Part shown: piece after piece, positions 40,111-49,204 of the stretch
How positions within the stretch are numbered: the stretch's first letter is position 1
Layout: each line of letters opens with the position of its first letter
Assembly (NCBI RefSeq): GCF_010725885.1
Contig: NZ_AP022600.1
Location: forward strand, 4,030,001-4,094,000
Direction of reading: 5' to 3'
Origin: Mycolicibacterium tokaiense
Lineage (GTDB): Bacteria; Actinomycetota; Actinomycetes; Mycobacteriales; Mycobacteriaceae
DNA length: 64,000 nucleotides
Made by a program: the position numbers and the translations under genes
The notes under the pieces: model-generated
What the model was told of the DNA's origin: nothing
Database searches by the model: none
Seen by the model: the letters and a program-made list of their open reading frames with translations, nothing else

Positions 40111-40745
40111 CTGCGGTACCGGCTGCCGAGGTGACGCCCGAGACTCCACCGGAGCCTCGGGAGCCCCGTCCCGGCGTGGCCGTGGGCAGGCCCAGCGCGC
40201 TGTGGATTCTGATCGCAGGCATCATCGGGCTGGCGGCCGCCGCAACGCTGACCATCGAGAAGATCGAACTACTGATCGACCCGTCCTACGTGCCGTCGTG
40301 CAGCCTGAACCCGGTACTGTCCTGCGGTTCGGTGATGGTGACGCCGCAGGCCTCGACCTTCGGCTTCCCCAACATGCTGATCGGGCTGGTGGGCTTCGCC
40401 GTGGTGATCGTCTCCGGCGTGCTGGCGGTGGCCCGGGTGCGCCTACCGCAGTGGTACTGGGTGGGCCTGGCGCTGGGCAACACCTTCGGCGTCGCCTTTG
40501 TGCACTATCTGATCTTTCAGAGCCTGTACCGGATCGGCGCTCTGTGCCCGTACTGCATGGTGGTGTGGACCATCATGATCCCGCTGTTCGTGGTCTCGGC
40601 GTCGATTGCCTTGCGGCCGTTGGCGGGTAACCCGGTGTTGCGCGTGCTGTACCAGTGGCGTTGGTCTCTTGTTGCGCTGTGGTTCACCGCAGTTGTGCTG
40701 ATGATCCTGGTCCGGTTCTGGGCTTACTGGTCCACCCTGATCTGA
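40107..40745 (+). CDS. Vitamin K epoxide reductase homologue (VKOR)
   Basis: 212 residues with about five membrane helices. The active-site CPYC lies in a helix ([13 protein letters not shown]) and the loop pair in [13 protein letters not shown]. It passes electrons from DsbA to menaquinone, the actinobacterial equivalent of DsbB. GTG start overlapping the DsbA stop. A 183-bp promoter region precedes pyc. Confidence 0.94.
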   Translation: MTAVPAAEVTPETPPEPREPRPGVAVGRPSALWILIAGIIGLAAAATLTIEKIELLIDPSYVPSCSLNPVLSCGSVMVTPQASTFGFPNMLIGLVGFAVVIVSGVLAVARVRLPQWYWVGLALGNTFGVAFVHYLIFQSLYRIGALCPYCMVVWTIMIPLFVVSASIALRPLAGNPVLRVLYQWRWSLVALWFTAVVLMILVRFWAYWSTLI

Positions 40746-40827
40746 GCCCATCTCGCCGGTTTGCCGGGAGTCCGGGTCGGTGTTCGCCACCCCTGTCTTT
40801 TTGTCACTGTTGCCAAGGGTTTGGTTC

Positions 40828-40841
40828 GCAAACTTTGCAGA
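40828..40841. promoter_or_regulatory. RamB/PrpR-like box upstream of pyc
   Basis: GCAAACTTTGC (40828-40838) is a perfect 5-1-5 inverted repeat. AAACTTTGCAGA (40830-40841) matches the RamB consensus RAACTTTGCAAA at 11 of 12 positions, as recalled from corynebacteria and mycobacteria. ATTTGC follows as a further half-site. It lies ~80 bp upstream of the pyc -10. Confidence 0.5.
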
Positions 40842-40854
40842 TTTGCCAGCGACG

Positions 40855-40872
40855 GTTCACAGGATAGTGAAC
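40855..40872. promoter_or_regulatory. GTTCAC-n6-GTGAAC dyad upstream of pyc
   Basis: A perfect 6-bp inverted repeat with a 6-bp spacer, about 45 bp upstream of the -10 element; candidate binding site for an unidentified dimeric regulator. Confidence 0.4.
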
Positions 40873-40916
40873 AAGGTATTTGGCCAGGCACCTTTCGCTA
40901 TCGGTGAAGTCTCAGG

Positions 40917-40922
40917 TATGTT
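40917..40922 (+). promoter_or_regulatory. -10 element of pyc
   Basis: TATGTT ends 6 nt before GTG 40929; leaderless predicted. Confidence 0.5.
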
Positions 40923-40928
40923 GCTGAG

Positions 40929-43900
40929 GTGTTCTCCAAGGTATTGGTTGCCAATCGTGGTGAAATTGCCATCCGCGCGTTCCGCGCGGCGTACGAGCTG
41001 AAGATCGGCACGGTGGCGGTCTACCCGTATGAGGACCGCAATTCGGTGCACCGGTTGAAGGCCGATGAGTCGTATCAGATCGGTGAGGTGGGTCACCCGG
41101 TGCGGGCGTACCTGTCGGTCGAAGAAATCGTGGGCACGGCGGTGGCGGCCGGCGCTGATGCGGTGTACCCGGGGTATGGCTTCATGTCGGAGAATCCGGA
41201 TCTGGCGGCGGCGTGCGCGCGGGCGGGTATCACGTTCGTGGGGCCGAGCGCGGAGGTACTCGAGCTCACGGGGAACAAGTCGCGGGCGATCGCGGCCGCC
41301 CGGGAGGCGGGGCTGCCGGTGCTCGCGTCCTCGGCGCCCTCGGCCGATGTCGACGAGCTGCTGGCGGCGGCGCAGTCCATGGAGTTCCCGGTCTTCGTCA
41401 AGGCGGTCGCCGGTGGTGGTGGTCGCGGGATGCGCCGGGTGGCCGAGCCCGCTGCGTTGCGGGAGGCCATCGAGGCGGCGTCGCGGGAGGCGGAGTCGGC
41501 GTTCGGGGACCCGACGGTGTTCCTGGAGCAGGCGGTGATCAACCCGCGCCACATCGAGGTGCAGATCCTGGCCGACACCCACGGCAACGTGATCCACCTC
41601 TACGAGCGGGACTGCAGTGTGCAGCGTCGCCATCAGAAGGTGATCGAGCTGGCGCCGGCGCCGAATCTGGATCCGGTGTTGCGGGACAGGATCTGTGCCG
41701 ACGCGGTGGCGTTCGCCCGCCAGATCGGCTACTCGTGCGCCGGCACGGTGGAATTCCTGCTCGACGAGCGCGGCAACCACGTGTTCATCGAGATGAACCC
41801 GCGGATTCAGGTGGAGCACACCGTGACCGAGGAGATCACCGATGTGGATCTGGTGTCCTCGCAGTTGCGGATCGCCGCCGGGGCGTCGCTGGCCGATCTC
41901 GGGTTGAGCCAGGAGGCGATCGTGCCGCACGGTGCGGCGCTGCAGTGCCGCATCACCACCGAGGATCCGGTGAACGGGTTCCGCCCGGACACCGGCCGCA
42001 TCACCGCCTACCGCTCGCCCGGTGGTGCGGGGATCCGCCTGGACGGCGGCACCCAGGTGGGTGCGGAGGTCAGTGCGCACTTCGATTCGATGCTGGTGAA
42101 GCTGACGTGTCGGGGCCGGGACTTCTCCACGGCGGTGCGCCGGGCCCGGCGGGCGGTGGCGGAGTTCCGTATCCGCGGGGTCTCGACCAACATCCCGTTC
42201 CTGCAGGCAGTGCTCGACGATCCGGACTTCGTGGCCGGACGGGTGACGACGAGTTTCATCGATGAGCGCCCGGAGTTGTTGACGGCGCGTTCCAGTGCTG
42301 ACCGTGGTACCAAGATCCTGACGTATCTGGCCGATGTGACGGTGAACAAGCCGCATGGTGAGCGCCCGTCGACGGTGTACCCGCATGACAAGCTGCCGCA
42401 GCTCGACCTGACGGTGGACCCGCCGGCAGGCTCCAAGCAGAAGCTGGTGGAGCTCGGACCGCAGGGTTTTGCCCAGTGGCTCAGGGATTCTCCGGCTGTC
42501 GGGGTCACCGACACGACGTTCCGGGATGCGCACCAGTCACTGTTGGCGACGCGGTTGCGGTCGACGGGGCTGCTGAAGGTGGCACCGTATGTGGCGCGGA
42601 TGATGCCGCAGCTGCTGTCGGTGGAGTGCTGGGGTGGGGCCACCTACGATGTGGCGCTGCGCTTTCTGAAGGAGGACCCGTGGGAGCGGCTGGCCGCGCT
42701 GCGGGAGGCGATGCCCAACATCTGTCTGCAGATGCTGCTGCGGGGGCGCAACACGGTGGGCTACACCCCGTATCCGGAGATCGTCACTACCGCGTTTGTC
42801 GACGAGGCGGCTGCCACGGGTGTGGACATCTTCCGGATCTTCGACGCTCTGAACAACATCGACTCCATGCGCCCGGCCATCGACGCGGTGCGCGCGACCA
42901 ACACCACCATCGCCGAGGTGGCGATGTCCTACACCGGGGATCTGTCCAACCCGGCCGAGGACCTCTACACGCTGGACTACTACTTGCGGCTGGCAGAGCA
43001 GATCGTCTCCGCCGGTGCGCATGTGCTGGCGATCAAGGACATGGCCGGCCTGCTGCGGGCACCGGCGGCGGCGACCTTGGTGTCGGCGTTGAAGTCCCGG
43101 TTCGACCTGCCGGTGCATGTGCACACCCACGACACCCCGGGTGGGCAGTTGGCGACCTATCTGGCGGCGTGGCAGGCCGGCGCCGATGCCGTCGACGGGG
43201 CGGCGGCGCCCTTGGCGGGCACCACCAGTCAGCCCGCGCTGAGCTCGATCGTGGCCGCGGCCGCGCACACCGAGTTCGACACCGGTCTGGATCTGGGTGC
43301 GGTGTGTGAGCTGGAGCCGTACTGGGAGGCGTTGCGCAAGGTCTATGCGCCCTTTGATGTTGCGGCCAGTGGGCCGCCTTCTCCGACGGGTCGGGTGTAT
43401 ACCCACGAGATCCCGGGTGGGCAGCTGAGCAATCTGCGTCAGCAGGCCATCGCGCTGGGCTTCGGGGACCGTTTCGAGGAGATCGAAGCCAATTATGCTG
43501 CGGCCGACCGCAGTCTGGGTCGGTTGATCAAGGTCACCCCGAGTTCGAAGGTGGTCGGTGATCTGGCGCTGGCGCTGGTGGGTGCGGGCATCACCGCCGA
43601 GGAGTTCGCCGCTGACCCGGCGCGCTATGACATCCCCGACAGTGTGGTCGGGTTCCTGCGTGGTGAGCTCGGTGACCCGGCGGGTGGGTGGCCGGAGCCG
43701 TTGCGCACCTTGGCTCTTGACGGCCGGGGCCCGGCCAAGCCGGAAACCCCGCTGAGCCATGAGGACGAGGCGGTGCTGGCCCAGCCGGGCGACAAGCGTC
43801 AGGCCACGCTGAACCGGCTGCTGTTCCCCGGGCCCACCAAGGAATTCGACGCCCACCGCGAGCTCTACGGCGACACCAGCCAGCTGTCGGCCAACCAGTT

Positions 43901-44321
43901 CTTCTACGGGCTGCGCCAAGGTGACGAGCACCGGGTGGCGCTGGAGAAGGGCGTGGAACTGCTGATCGGGTTGGAAGCCATTTCCGATGCCGACGAGCGC
44001 GGCATGCGGACCGTGATGTGCATCCTCAACGGTCAGCTGCGACCGATCCTGGTGCGCGACCGCAACATCGCCAGCGAGGTACCCACGGCGGAGAAGGCCG
44101 ACAAGACCGACCCTGACCAGATCGCCGCGCCGTTCGCCGGCGTCGTCACCGTCACCGTGGCCGTCGGCGACACCATCGAGACCGGACAGACCATCGCCAC
44201 CATCGAGGCGATGAAGATGGAGGCCGCCATCACCGCCCCCAAGGCCGGCACCGTGGCCCGCGTCGCCGTCGCCGACACCGCCCAGGTCGAAGGCGGCGAC
44301 CTCCTGGTGGTGGTCAACTGA
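40929..44321 (+). CDS. pyc: Pyruvate carboxylase
   Basis: 1130 residues, single-chain biotin enzyme carboxylating pyruvate to oxaloacetate. Biotin carboxylase domain (about 1-450; [21 protein letters not shown] loop [10 protein letters not shown]), carboxyltransferase TIM barrel (about 520-800; [19 protein letters not shown], metal site [10 protein letters not shown]), allosteric linker, and a C-terminal biotinyl domain with [10 protein letters not shown]. Called pca in M. tuberculosis (Rv2967c). The GTG start is fixed by conserved [10 protein letters not shown] and the -10. Upstream boxes suggest carbon-source control. rsmD overlaps the stop. Confidence 0.97.
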   Translation: MFSKVLVANRGEIAIRAFRAAYELKIGTVAVYPYEDRNSVHRLKADESYQIGEVGHPVRAYLSVEEIVGTAVAAGADAVYPGYGFMSENPDLAAACARAGITFVGPSAEVLELTGNKSRAIAAAREAGLPVLASSAPSADVDELLAAAQSMEFPVFVKAVAGGGGRGMRRVAEPAALREAIEAASREAESAFGDPTVFLEQAVINPRHIEVQILADTHGNVIHLYERDCSVQRRHQKVIELAPAPNLDPVLRDRICADAVAFARQIGYSCAGTVEFLLDERGNHVFIEMNPRIQVEHTVTEEITDVDLVSSQLRIAAGASLADLGLSQEAIVPHGAALQCRITTEDPVNGFRPDTGRITAYRSPGGAGIRLDGGTQVGAEVSAHFDSMLVKLTCRGRDFSTAVRRARRAVAEFRIRGVSTNIPFLQAVLDDPDFVAGRVTTSFIDERPELLTARSSADRGTKILTYLADVTVNKPHGERPSTVYPHDKLPQLDLTVDPPAGSKQKLVELGPQGFAQWLRDSPAVGVTDTTFRDAHQSLLATRLRSTGLLKVAPYVARMMPQLLSVECWGGATYDVALRFLKEDPWERLAALREAMPNICLQMLLRGRNTVGYTPYPEIVTTAFVDEAAATGVDIFRIFDALNNIDSMRPAIDAVRATNTTIAEVAMSYTGDLSNPAEDLYTLDYYLRLAEQIVSAGAHVLAIKDMAGLLRAPAAATLVSALKSRFDLPVHVHTHDTPGGQLATYLAAWQAGADAVDGAAAPLAGTTSQPALSSIVAAAAHTEFDTGLDLGAVCELEPYWEALRKVYAPFDVAASGPPSPTGRVYTHEIPGGQLSNLRQQAIALGFGDRFEEIEANYAAADRSLGRLIKVTPSSKVVGDLALALVGAGITAEEFAADPARYDIPDSVVGFLRGELGDPAGGWPEPLRTLALDGRGPAKPETPLSHEDEAVLAQPGDKRQATLNRLLFPGPTKEFDAHRELYGDTSQLSANQFFYGLRQGDEHRVALEKGVELLIGLEAISDADERGMRTVMCILNGQLRPILVRDRNIASEVPTAEKADKTDPDQIAAPFAGVVTVTVAVGDTIETGQTIATIEAMKMEAAITAPKAGTVARVAVADTAQVEGGDLLVVVN

Positions 44322-44872
44322 CCCGCATCATCGGCGGATCCGCCGGCGGCAGGCGTCTGACGGTGCCGCCGAAAGGCACCCGGCCGACCACCGACCGGGT
44401 GCGTGAGTCGCTGTTCAACGTGCTGGCGGCGCGGCTGGACTTCACCGGGCTCACCGTGCTCGACCTCTATGCGGGCTCGGGTGCACTGGGGCTCGAAGCG
44501 TTGTCGCGCGGCGCCGACTCGGCGTTGTTCGTCGAGCGCGACGCCCGGGCTGCGGCCGTGATCAGCGCCAACGCAACCACCGTGGGAAGCACGGGCGCGA
44601 CGGTGCGCCGGGGCGCTGTCGAGACCGTGCTGGCCGGGGAATCCGGACATCCGGTGGACCTGGTGTTCGCCGACCCGCCGTATGAGGTCAGTACTGCCGA
44701 AATGGAGGCGGTGATCGGCATGCTCGATCAGAACCGTTGGGCCACAACGGGAACGGTGATGGTCGTGGAGCGGCCGGCCGGCAGCGGGCCGATCACCTGG
44801 CCCGCGGGCTGGGACGTGTGGCGGGCTCGCACTTACGGGGACACCCGCGTCGAGATGGCCGAACGAAACTAG
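44318..44872 (+). CDS. rsmD: 16S rRNA (guanine966-N2)-methyltransferase RsmD, apparent CTG start
   Basis: 184 residues from CTG 44318. The conserved N-terminus of the family, [21 protein letters not shown], is encoded only if translation begins there. No ATG, GTG or TTG is in frame before GTG 44363, which would delete the first 15 residues. CTG overlaps the pyc TGA (CTGA), with GGTGG upstream as a possible Shine-Dalgarno. SAM motif I is [15 protein letters not shown] and the catalytic motif is DPPY. Counterpart of Rv2966c. Conservative alternative start: 44363. Confidence 0.85.
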   Translation: MTRIIGGSAGGRRLTVPPKGTRPTTDRVRESLFNVLAARLDFTGLTVLDLYAGSGALGLEALSRGADSALFVERDARAAAVISANATTVGSTGATVRRGAVETVLAGESGHPVDLVFADPPYEVSTAEMEAVIGMLDQNRWATTGTVMVVERPAGSGPITWPAGWDVWRARTYGDTRVEMAERN

Positions 44873-44880
44873 GGCGGTGC

Positions 44881-44886
44881 TAGCGT
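44881..44886 (+). promoter_or_regulatory. -10 element of coaD
   Basis: TAGCGT, 8 nt before ATG 44895. Confidence 0.45.
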
Positions 44887-44894
44887 CGGGACCC

Positions 44895-45371
44895 ATGACC
44901 GGCGCCGTGTGCCCAGGATCGTTCGACCCCATCACCCTCGGCCACCTCGACATCTTCGAGCGCGCCGCGGCGCAGTTCGACGAGGTGGTGGTGGCCGTCC
45001 TGGTGAACCCCAACAAGAAGGGCATGTTCACCCTCGACGAGCGCATCGCGCTGATCGAGGAGTGCACCACGCACCTGCCCAACCTGCGGGCCGAATCCGG
45101 CCAGGGGCTGGTGGTCGATTTCGTCAAGGCCCGTGGCCTGACCGCGATCGTCAAAGGGCTGCGTAGCGGTACCGACTTCGAATACGAGCTGCAGATGGCG
45201 CAGATGAACCGGCACGTGGCCGGGGTGGACACCTTCTTCGTGGCCACCACGCCGCAGTATTCCTACGTGTCCTCCTCCCTGGCCAAGGAGGTGGCAGCGC
45301 TGGGCGGCGACGTCACAGATCTGCTGCCGGGTCCGGTCAATGTCCGGTTGCGGGACAAATTGGGGCGCTGA
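44895..45371 (+). CDS. coaD: Phosphopantetheine adenylyltransferase
   Basis: 158 residues. Penultimate step of CoA synthesis. The nucleotidyltransferase motif is [19 protein letters not shown] (TxGH), and the C-terminal motif [13 protein letters not shown] corresponds to the ISSTxxR region. Called kdtB/coaD in M. tuberculosis (Rv2965c). GTG 44877 is rejected because it lies before the -10. Between this gene and sepIVA (106 bp) nothing else is seen; this is where the PDIM/PGL locus lies in M. tuberculosis. Confidence 0.95.
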   Translation: MTGAVCPGSFDPITLGHLDIFERAAAQFDEVVVAVLVNPNKKGMFTLDERIALIEECTTHLPNLRAESGQGLVVDFVKARGLTAIVKGLRSGTDFEYELQMAQMNRHVAGVDTFFVATTPQYSYVSSSLAKEVAALGGDVTDLLPGPVNVRLRDKLGR

Positions 45372-45477
45372 CGCACAGAAGAGGCGACACACCGGGCCGA
45401 GCATGCGCAGTCACAGGCGTAACAGCAGGCACACTTGTCACAACAGTTCGTCTTGGGAGACCTGAAGGGTGTGCGCT

Positions 45478-46215
45478 GTGTACCGAGTATTTGAAGCGCT
45501 CGACGAGTTGGGTGCCATCGTCGAAGAGGCGCGCGGCGTGCCGATGACGGCGGGCTGCGTGGTCCCCCGGGGCGACGTCCTCGAACTCATCGACGACATC
45601 AAGGACGCCATCCCCGGCGAACTCGACGACGCCCAGGATGTGCTGGACGCCCGCGACACCATGTTGCGTGACGCCAAGCAGCACGCCGACGGCATGGTGG
45701 CCTCGGCCACCGCGGAAGCCGACTCCACGCTGGGCCATGCCCGTGGGGAAGCCGACCGGCTGCTGGCCGAGGCGAAGTCGCAGGCGGACCGCATGGTCGC
45801 CGAAGCGCGCGCGCACTGCGAACGCATGGTCGGCGAGGCCCGCGAAGAAGCGAACCGGTTGGCCGCCAACGCCAAGCGTGACTACGAGACCGCTGTCGGG
45901 CGCGCCAAGGCCGAGGCCGACCGCCTGGTCGAGAGCGGCAACATCTCCTACGAGAAGGCCGTCCAGGAAGGCATCAAAGAACAGCAGCGGCTGGTGTCCC
46001 AGACCGAGGTGGTGCAGTCCGCGCAGGCAGAATCGGCCCGGCTGATCGACACTGCCCACGCCGAGGCGGACCGGCTGCGCGGCGAGTGCGACATCTACGT
46101 CGACAGCAAGCTCGCCGAGTTCGAGGACTACCTCAACGGGACACTGCGTTCCGTCGGGCGCGGCCGCCACCAGCTGCGCACCGCCGCCGGCACGCACGAC
46201 TACGCGCAGCGCTGA
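45478..46215 (+). CDS. sepIVA: Septum/elongation protein SepIVA (DivIVA-like coiled coil)
   Basis: 245 residues. The conserved N-terminus YRVFEALDELGAIVEEARGVPMTAG is followed by a long Ala/Glu/Arg coiled coil (about 55-215), where heptads such as EADRLLAEAKSQADRMVAEA repeat, and a conserved tail RSVGRGRHQLRTAAGTHDY. SepIVA (Rv2927c in M. tuberculosis) is essential for division and polar growth. GTG 45478 is preferred (AAGGG 8 nt upstream, and it matches the known N-terminus); GTG 45469 is an alternative. Confidence 0.93.
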   Translation: MYRVFEALDELGAIVEEARGVPMTAGCVVPRGDVLELIDDIKDAIPGELDDAQDVLDARDTMLRDAKQHADGMVASATAEADSTLGHARGEADRLLAEAKSQADRMVAEARAHCERMVGEAREEANRLAANAKRDYETAVGRAKAEADRLVESGNISYEKAVQEGIKEQQRLVSQTEVVQSAQAESARLIDTAHAEADRLRGECDIYVDSKLAEFEDYLNGTLRSVGRGRHQLRTAAGTHDYAQR

Positions 46216-46238
46216 CACGACCCGGGGTTGCCGCGCCG

Positions 46239-46244
46239 TAGACT
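46239..46244 (+). promoter_or_regulatory. -10 element of the DUF177 gene
   Basis: TAGACT, 7 nt before ATG 46252; leaderless predicted. Confidence 0.5.
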
Positions 46245-46251
46245 CGCGGTC

Positions 46252-46848
46252 ATGTCTGGAGCGAAAAAAGCGGCGGCCACCACCGCGGCAGCGCATCGAC
46301 AGCCACCCTCGGTGCTGACCCTCGATATCGCCCGGCTGGGACGGCGACCCGGCTCCATGATGCACGTCGACCAGACGGTGCCCAGTCCGTCGCGCATCGG
46401 CCTCGACCTGATCGCGATCCAGCAGGGCGCCCCGCTGCACCTCGATCTGGACCTGCAATCGGTCTCCGAAGGAGTCCTGGTGACGGGCACCGTCGAGGCT
46501 CCGACAGCCGGTGAATGCGCGCGGTGTCTCGAACCGGTGTCCGGGGACGTGGCCATCGAGCTCACCGAACTGTTCGCCTACCCCGACAGCACCACCGAGG
46601 CCACCACCGAAGACGACGAGGTGGGCCACGTCATCGACGACACCATCGACCTCGAACAGTCCATCGTCGACGCCGTGGGCCTGGCGCTGCCGCTGGCCCC
46701 CTTGTGCTCGCCGGACTGCCCCGGACTCTGCCAGACCTGCGGCGTGCCGCTGGCCACCGCGGAGCCCGACCACCACCACGACGTGATCGACCCGCGCTGG
46801 GCCAAGCTCACCGAGTTCCTTCCCGAAGGCGGTGAACGCACGCAGTGA
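46252..46848 (+). CDS. DUF177 (YceD-like) protein
   Basis: 198 residues, Rv2926c family. Four cysteines in a CARC...[13 protein letters not shown] arrangement (middle and C-terminal part) suggest metal binding; an acidic stretch ([12 protein letters not shown]) lies between. YceD/DUF177 proteins are linked to 23S rRNA or ribosome maturation; here it directly precedes rnc, which it overlaps by 4 nt (GTGA), consistent with RNA processing. Confidence 0.87.
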   Translation: MSGAKKAAATTAAAHRQPPSVLTLDIARLGRRPGSMMHVDQTVPSPSRIGLDLIAIQQGAPLHLDLDLQSVSEGVLVTGTVEAPTAGECARCLEPVSGDVAIELTELFAYPDSTTEATTEDDEVGHVIDDTIDLEQSIVDAVGLALPLAPLCSPDCPGLCQTCGVPLATAEPDHHHDVIDPRWAKLTEFLPEGGERTQ

Positions 46849-47555
46849 CCCAACCCGAGGACCGTCAGCCGCTGATCGAGGCGCTCGGGGTCGACCTGGA
46901 CCCTGACCTGTTGACACTGGCACTGACCCACCGCAGCTACGCCTACGAGCATGGTGGCCTGCCCACCAACGAACGGCTCGAGTTCCTCGGCGACGCGGTA
47001 CTGGGGCTCACGGTCACCGACGAGCTCTACCACCGCCACCCGGACCGGGCCGAGGGCGACCTCGCCAAGCTGCGGGCCTACGTGGTGCGCACCCAGGCGC
47101 TCGCCGCGGTGGCGCGGCGGCTCACCGAGCACGGACTGGGTTTCTATCTGCTGCTCGGGCGCGGCGAGCTCAACACCGGCGGAGCCGACAAGTCGAGCAT
47201 CCTGGCCGACGGCATGGAATCGCTGCTGGGCGCGGTGTACCTGCAGCACGGCATCGACACCGCCCGCAAAGTGATCCTGCGGCTGTTCGGCGCGCTGATC
47301 GACGGTGCACCCGACCGCGGCGCCGGGCTGGACTGGAAAACCAGCCTGCAAGAGCTGAGCGCCTCCAGGGTTCTCGGATCACCCAGCTACTCGGTGTCCT
47401 CCATCGGGCCCGACCACGACAAGGTGTTCACCGCCACCGTGGTCGTCTCCGACATCGAATACGGCACCGGCACCGGCCGGTCCAAGAAGGAAGCTGAGCA
47501 GAACGCGGCGGAACAGGCCTACGAGGCCATCAAGGCCCAAGAACCGGATGCCTGA
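46845..47555 (+). CDS. rnc: Ribonuclease III
   Basis: 236 residues. The catalytic signature [13 protein letters not shown] is at 42-54, and the second metal-binding helix is [16 protein letters not shown]. The C-terminal double-stranded RNA-binding domain (about 160-230) ends [21 protein letters not shown]. Processes rRNA precursors and other dsRNA. GTG start overlapping the DUF177 stop; mutM overlaps its own 3' end by 8 nt. Confidence 0.95.
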   Translation: MTQPEDRQPLIEALGVDLDPDLLTLALTHRSYAYEHGGLPTNERLEFLGDAVLGLTVTDELYHRHPDRAEGDLAKLRAYVVRTQALAAVARRLTEHGLGFYLLLGRGELNTGGADKSSILADGMESLLGAVYLQHGIDTARKVILRLFGALIDGAPDRGAGLDWKTSLQELSASRVLGSPSYSVSSIGPDHDKVFTATVVVSDIEYGTGTGRSKKEAEQNAAEQAYEAIKAQEPDA

Positions 47556-48396
47556 ACTCCCCGAGGTCGAGGTGGTGCGCCGGGGACTGCAGGCGCACGT
47601 CGCCGGCAAGACCGTCACCGCCGTGCGCGTCAACCACCCCCGGGCGGTGCGCCGCCACGAGGCCGGCCCCGCCGACCTGACCGCTCGCCTGCTGGACAAC
47701 GAGATCACCGGGACCGGCAGGCGCGGCAAGTACCTGTGGCTCACCCTCGGCAGCGGCGAGGCTCTGGTGGTGCACCTCGGGATGAGCGGGCAGATGCTGC
47801 TCGGGCCGGTGAAACGAGCCGAGCACCTGCGCATCGCCGCGCTGCTGGATGACGGCACCGCGCTGAGTTTCGTGGATCAGCGCACCTTCGGCGGCTGGAT
47901 GCTGACCGAGCTGACCACCGTCGATGGCACCGACGTGCCCGAGGTGGTGGCGCACATCGCCCGGGACCCGCTGGACCCGCTGTTCGACCGCGCCGGTGTG
48001 GTGGACGTGTTGCGCGGCAAGCACTCCGAGATCAAGCGCCAGCTGCTGGACCAGACCGTGGTGTCCGGGATCGGCAACATCTACGCCGACGAGGCGCTGT
48101 GGCGGGCCAAGGTCAACGGCGCGCGCATCGCCGAGAAGTTGACCAAGCCGACGCTGGCCCGCATCCTCGACCACGCCCGCGATGTGATGACCGACGCGCT
48201 GGGCTACGGTGGCACGTCCTTCGATTCGCTCTATGTGAACGTCAACGGCGAGTCGGGCTACTTCGACCGGTCACTGGATGCCTACGGCCGCGAAGGCCTG
48301 CCGTGCCGCCGCTGCGGGGCGGTGATGCGCCGGGACAAGTTCATGAACCGGTCCTCGTTCTACTGCCCGAAATGCCAGCCCCGTCCCCGTGGTTGA
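47548..48396 (+). CDS. mutM: Formamidopyrimidine-DNA glycosylase
   Basis: 282 residues. N-terminal catalytic [13 protein letters not shown] (Pro2 nucleophile, Glu3), Lys in the [16 protein letters not shown] loop, H2TH region [17 protein letters not shown], and a C-terminal zinc finger CRRCG...YCPKCQ. Excises 8-oxoguanine. Also called fpg. Overlaps rnc by 8 nt. Confidence 0.96.
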   Translation: MPELPEVEVVRRGLQAHVAGKTVTAVRVNHPRAVRRHEAGPADLTARLLDNEITGTGRRGKYLWLTLGSGEALVVHLGMSGQMLLGPVKRAEHLRIAALLDDGTALSFVDQRTFGGWMLTELTTVDGTDVPEVVAHIARDPLDPLFDRAGVVDVLRGKHSEIKRQLLDQTVVSGIGNIYADEALWRAKVNGARIAEKLTKPTLARILDHARDVMTDALGYGGTSFDSLYVNVNGESGYFDRSLDAYGREGLPCRRCGAVMRRDKFMNRSSFYCPKCQPRPRG

Positions 48397-48405
48397 CCCC
48401 TACGC

Positions 48406-48463
48406 CGAGCGTGCGTGTCTGCACACGTTTGCCCGGCGTGTCCCGTACAAACGCGCACGCTCG
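48406..48463. repeat. Intergenic inverted repeat between mutM and osmC
   Basis: CGAGCGTGCG (48406-48415) pairs with CGCACGCTCG (48454-48463). An inner pair CGTTTG (48426-48431)/CAAACG (48448-48453) continues the stem after a 10-nt bulge on one side. It fills most of the 90-bp gap, ending 23 nt before osmC. It has no T-tract. The look is of a dispersed intergenic element rather than a simple terminator. Confidence 0.6.
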
Positions 48464-48486
48464 CGCCGAGGAGAAGAGAAACACAC

Positions 48487-48900
48487 ATGACCGAACTGTG
48501 GGTGGAGCGCACGGGTGGGCGGCGCTACACGGGGAAGAGCTCGCGCGGGGCCGAGGTGCTGATCGGCTCCGAGGACGTCGAGGGTGTCTTCACCCCCGGT
48601 GAACTGCTCAAGATCGCGCTGGCCGCGTGCAGCGGGATGTCCAGCGACGTGCCGCTGGCGCGCCGTCTCGGCGGCGACTACCAGGCCACCATCAAGGTGT
48701 CCGGCCCGCCGGACCGCGAGCAGGAGCGCTACCCGCTGCTGCAGGAGGTGCTGGAGATCGACCTGTCCGGTCTGTCCGAGGCCGACGCCGACCGGGTGCG
48801 CACCGTGGTCAACCGGGCCATCGATCAGGTGTGCACCGTGGGCCGCACGCTGAAATCAGGCACCGAGGTCACCTTCGAGATCGCCGACAAGCGGCCATGA
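48487..48900 (+). CDS. OsmC/Ohr-family peroxiredoxin-like protein
   Basis: 137 residues, Rv2923c position. Two cysteines in the family spacing: [12 protein letters not shown] and [13 protein letters not shown]. Reduces organic or fatty-acid hydroperoxides in characterised members. ATG 48487 follows GAGGAGAAGAG. acyP overlaps the stop (ATGA), so the two are coupled. Confidence 0.88.
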   Translation: MTELWVERTGGRRYTGKSSRGAEVLIGSEDVEGVFTPGELLKIALAACSGMSSDVPLARRLGGDYQATIKVSGPPDREQERYPLLQEVLEIDLSGLSEADADRVRTVVNRAIDQVCTVGRTLKSGTEVTFEIADKRP

Positions 48901-49187
48901 CCCAGGACGGCACCGAGCACGTCAGGCTGACCGCCTGGGTGCACGGCCATGTCCAGGGAGTGGGTTTCCGCTGGTGGACCCGGTCCCGGGCGCTGGAATT
49001 GGGGCTGACCGGCTACGCCAAGAACCAGGACGACGGCCGCGTGCTGGTGGTGGCCCAGGGGCCGCGAGCTGCGGCCGAGCAACTGCTGGCGTTGCTGCGT
49101 GGCGAGCACACGCCCGGCCGGGTGGACACCGTGGTGGCCGACTGGTCGGCCCCGGGTGAGCTGATCCGGGGCTTCAGCGAGCGGTAG
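48897..49187 (+). CDS. acyP: Acylphosphatase
   Basis: 96 residues. The phosphate-binding loop is [17 protein letters not shown] (catalytic Arg) and the catalytic Asn lies in [17 protein letters not shown]. Hydrolyses acyl phosphates. It overlaps the OsmC gene by 4 nt and precedes smc, as in M. tuberculosis. Confidence 0.93.
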   Translation: MTQDGTEHVRLTAWVHGHVQGVGFRWWTRSRALELGLTGYAKNQDDGRVLVVAQGPRAAAEQLLALLRGEHTPGRVDTVVADWSAPGELIRGFSER

Positions 49188-49190
49188 AGG

Positions 49191-49196
49191 TAATCT
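49191..49196 (+). promoter_or_regulatory. -10 element of smc
   Basis: TAATCT, 8 nt before ATG 49205. Confidence 0.5.
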
Positions 49197-49204
49197 GGCA
49201 CGCC

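Noticed and set aside
37270..40149. A 959-residue minus-strand frame spanning lipN and dsbA
   Set aside because: Only the last 282 codons form the aldo/keto reductase; the rest is antisense to well-supported plus-strand genes.
40857..42533. A 558-residue minus-strand frame within pyc
   Set aside because: It has an Arg/His-rich composition typical of the antisense of a high-GC gene; pyc is conserved over its full length.
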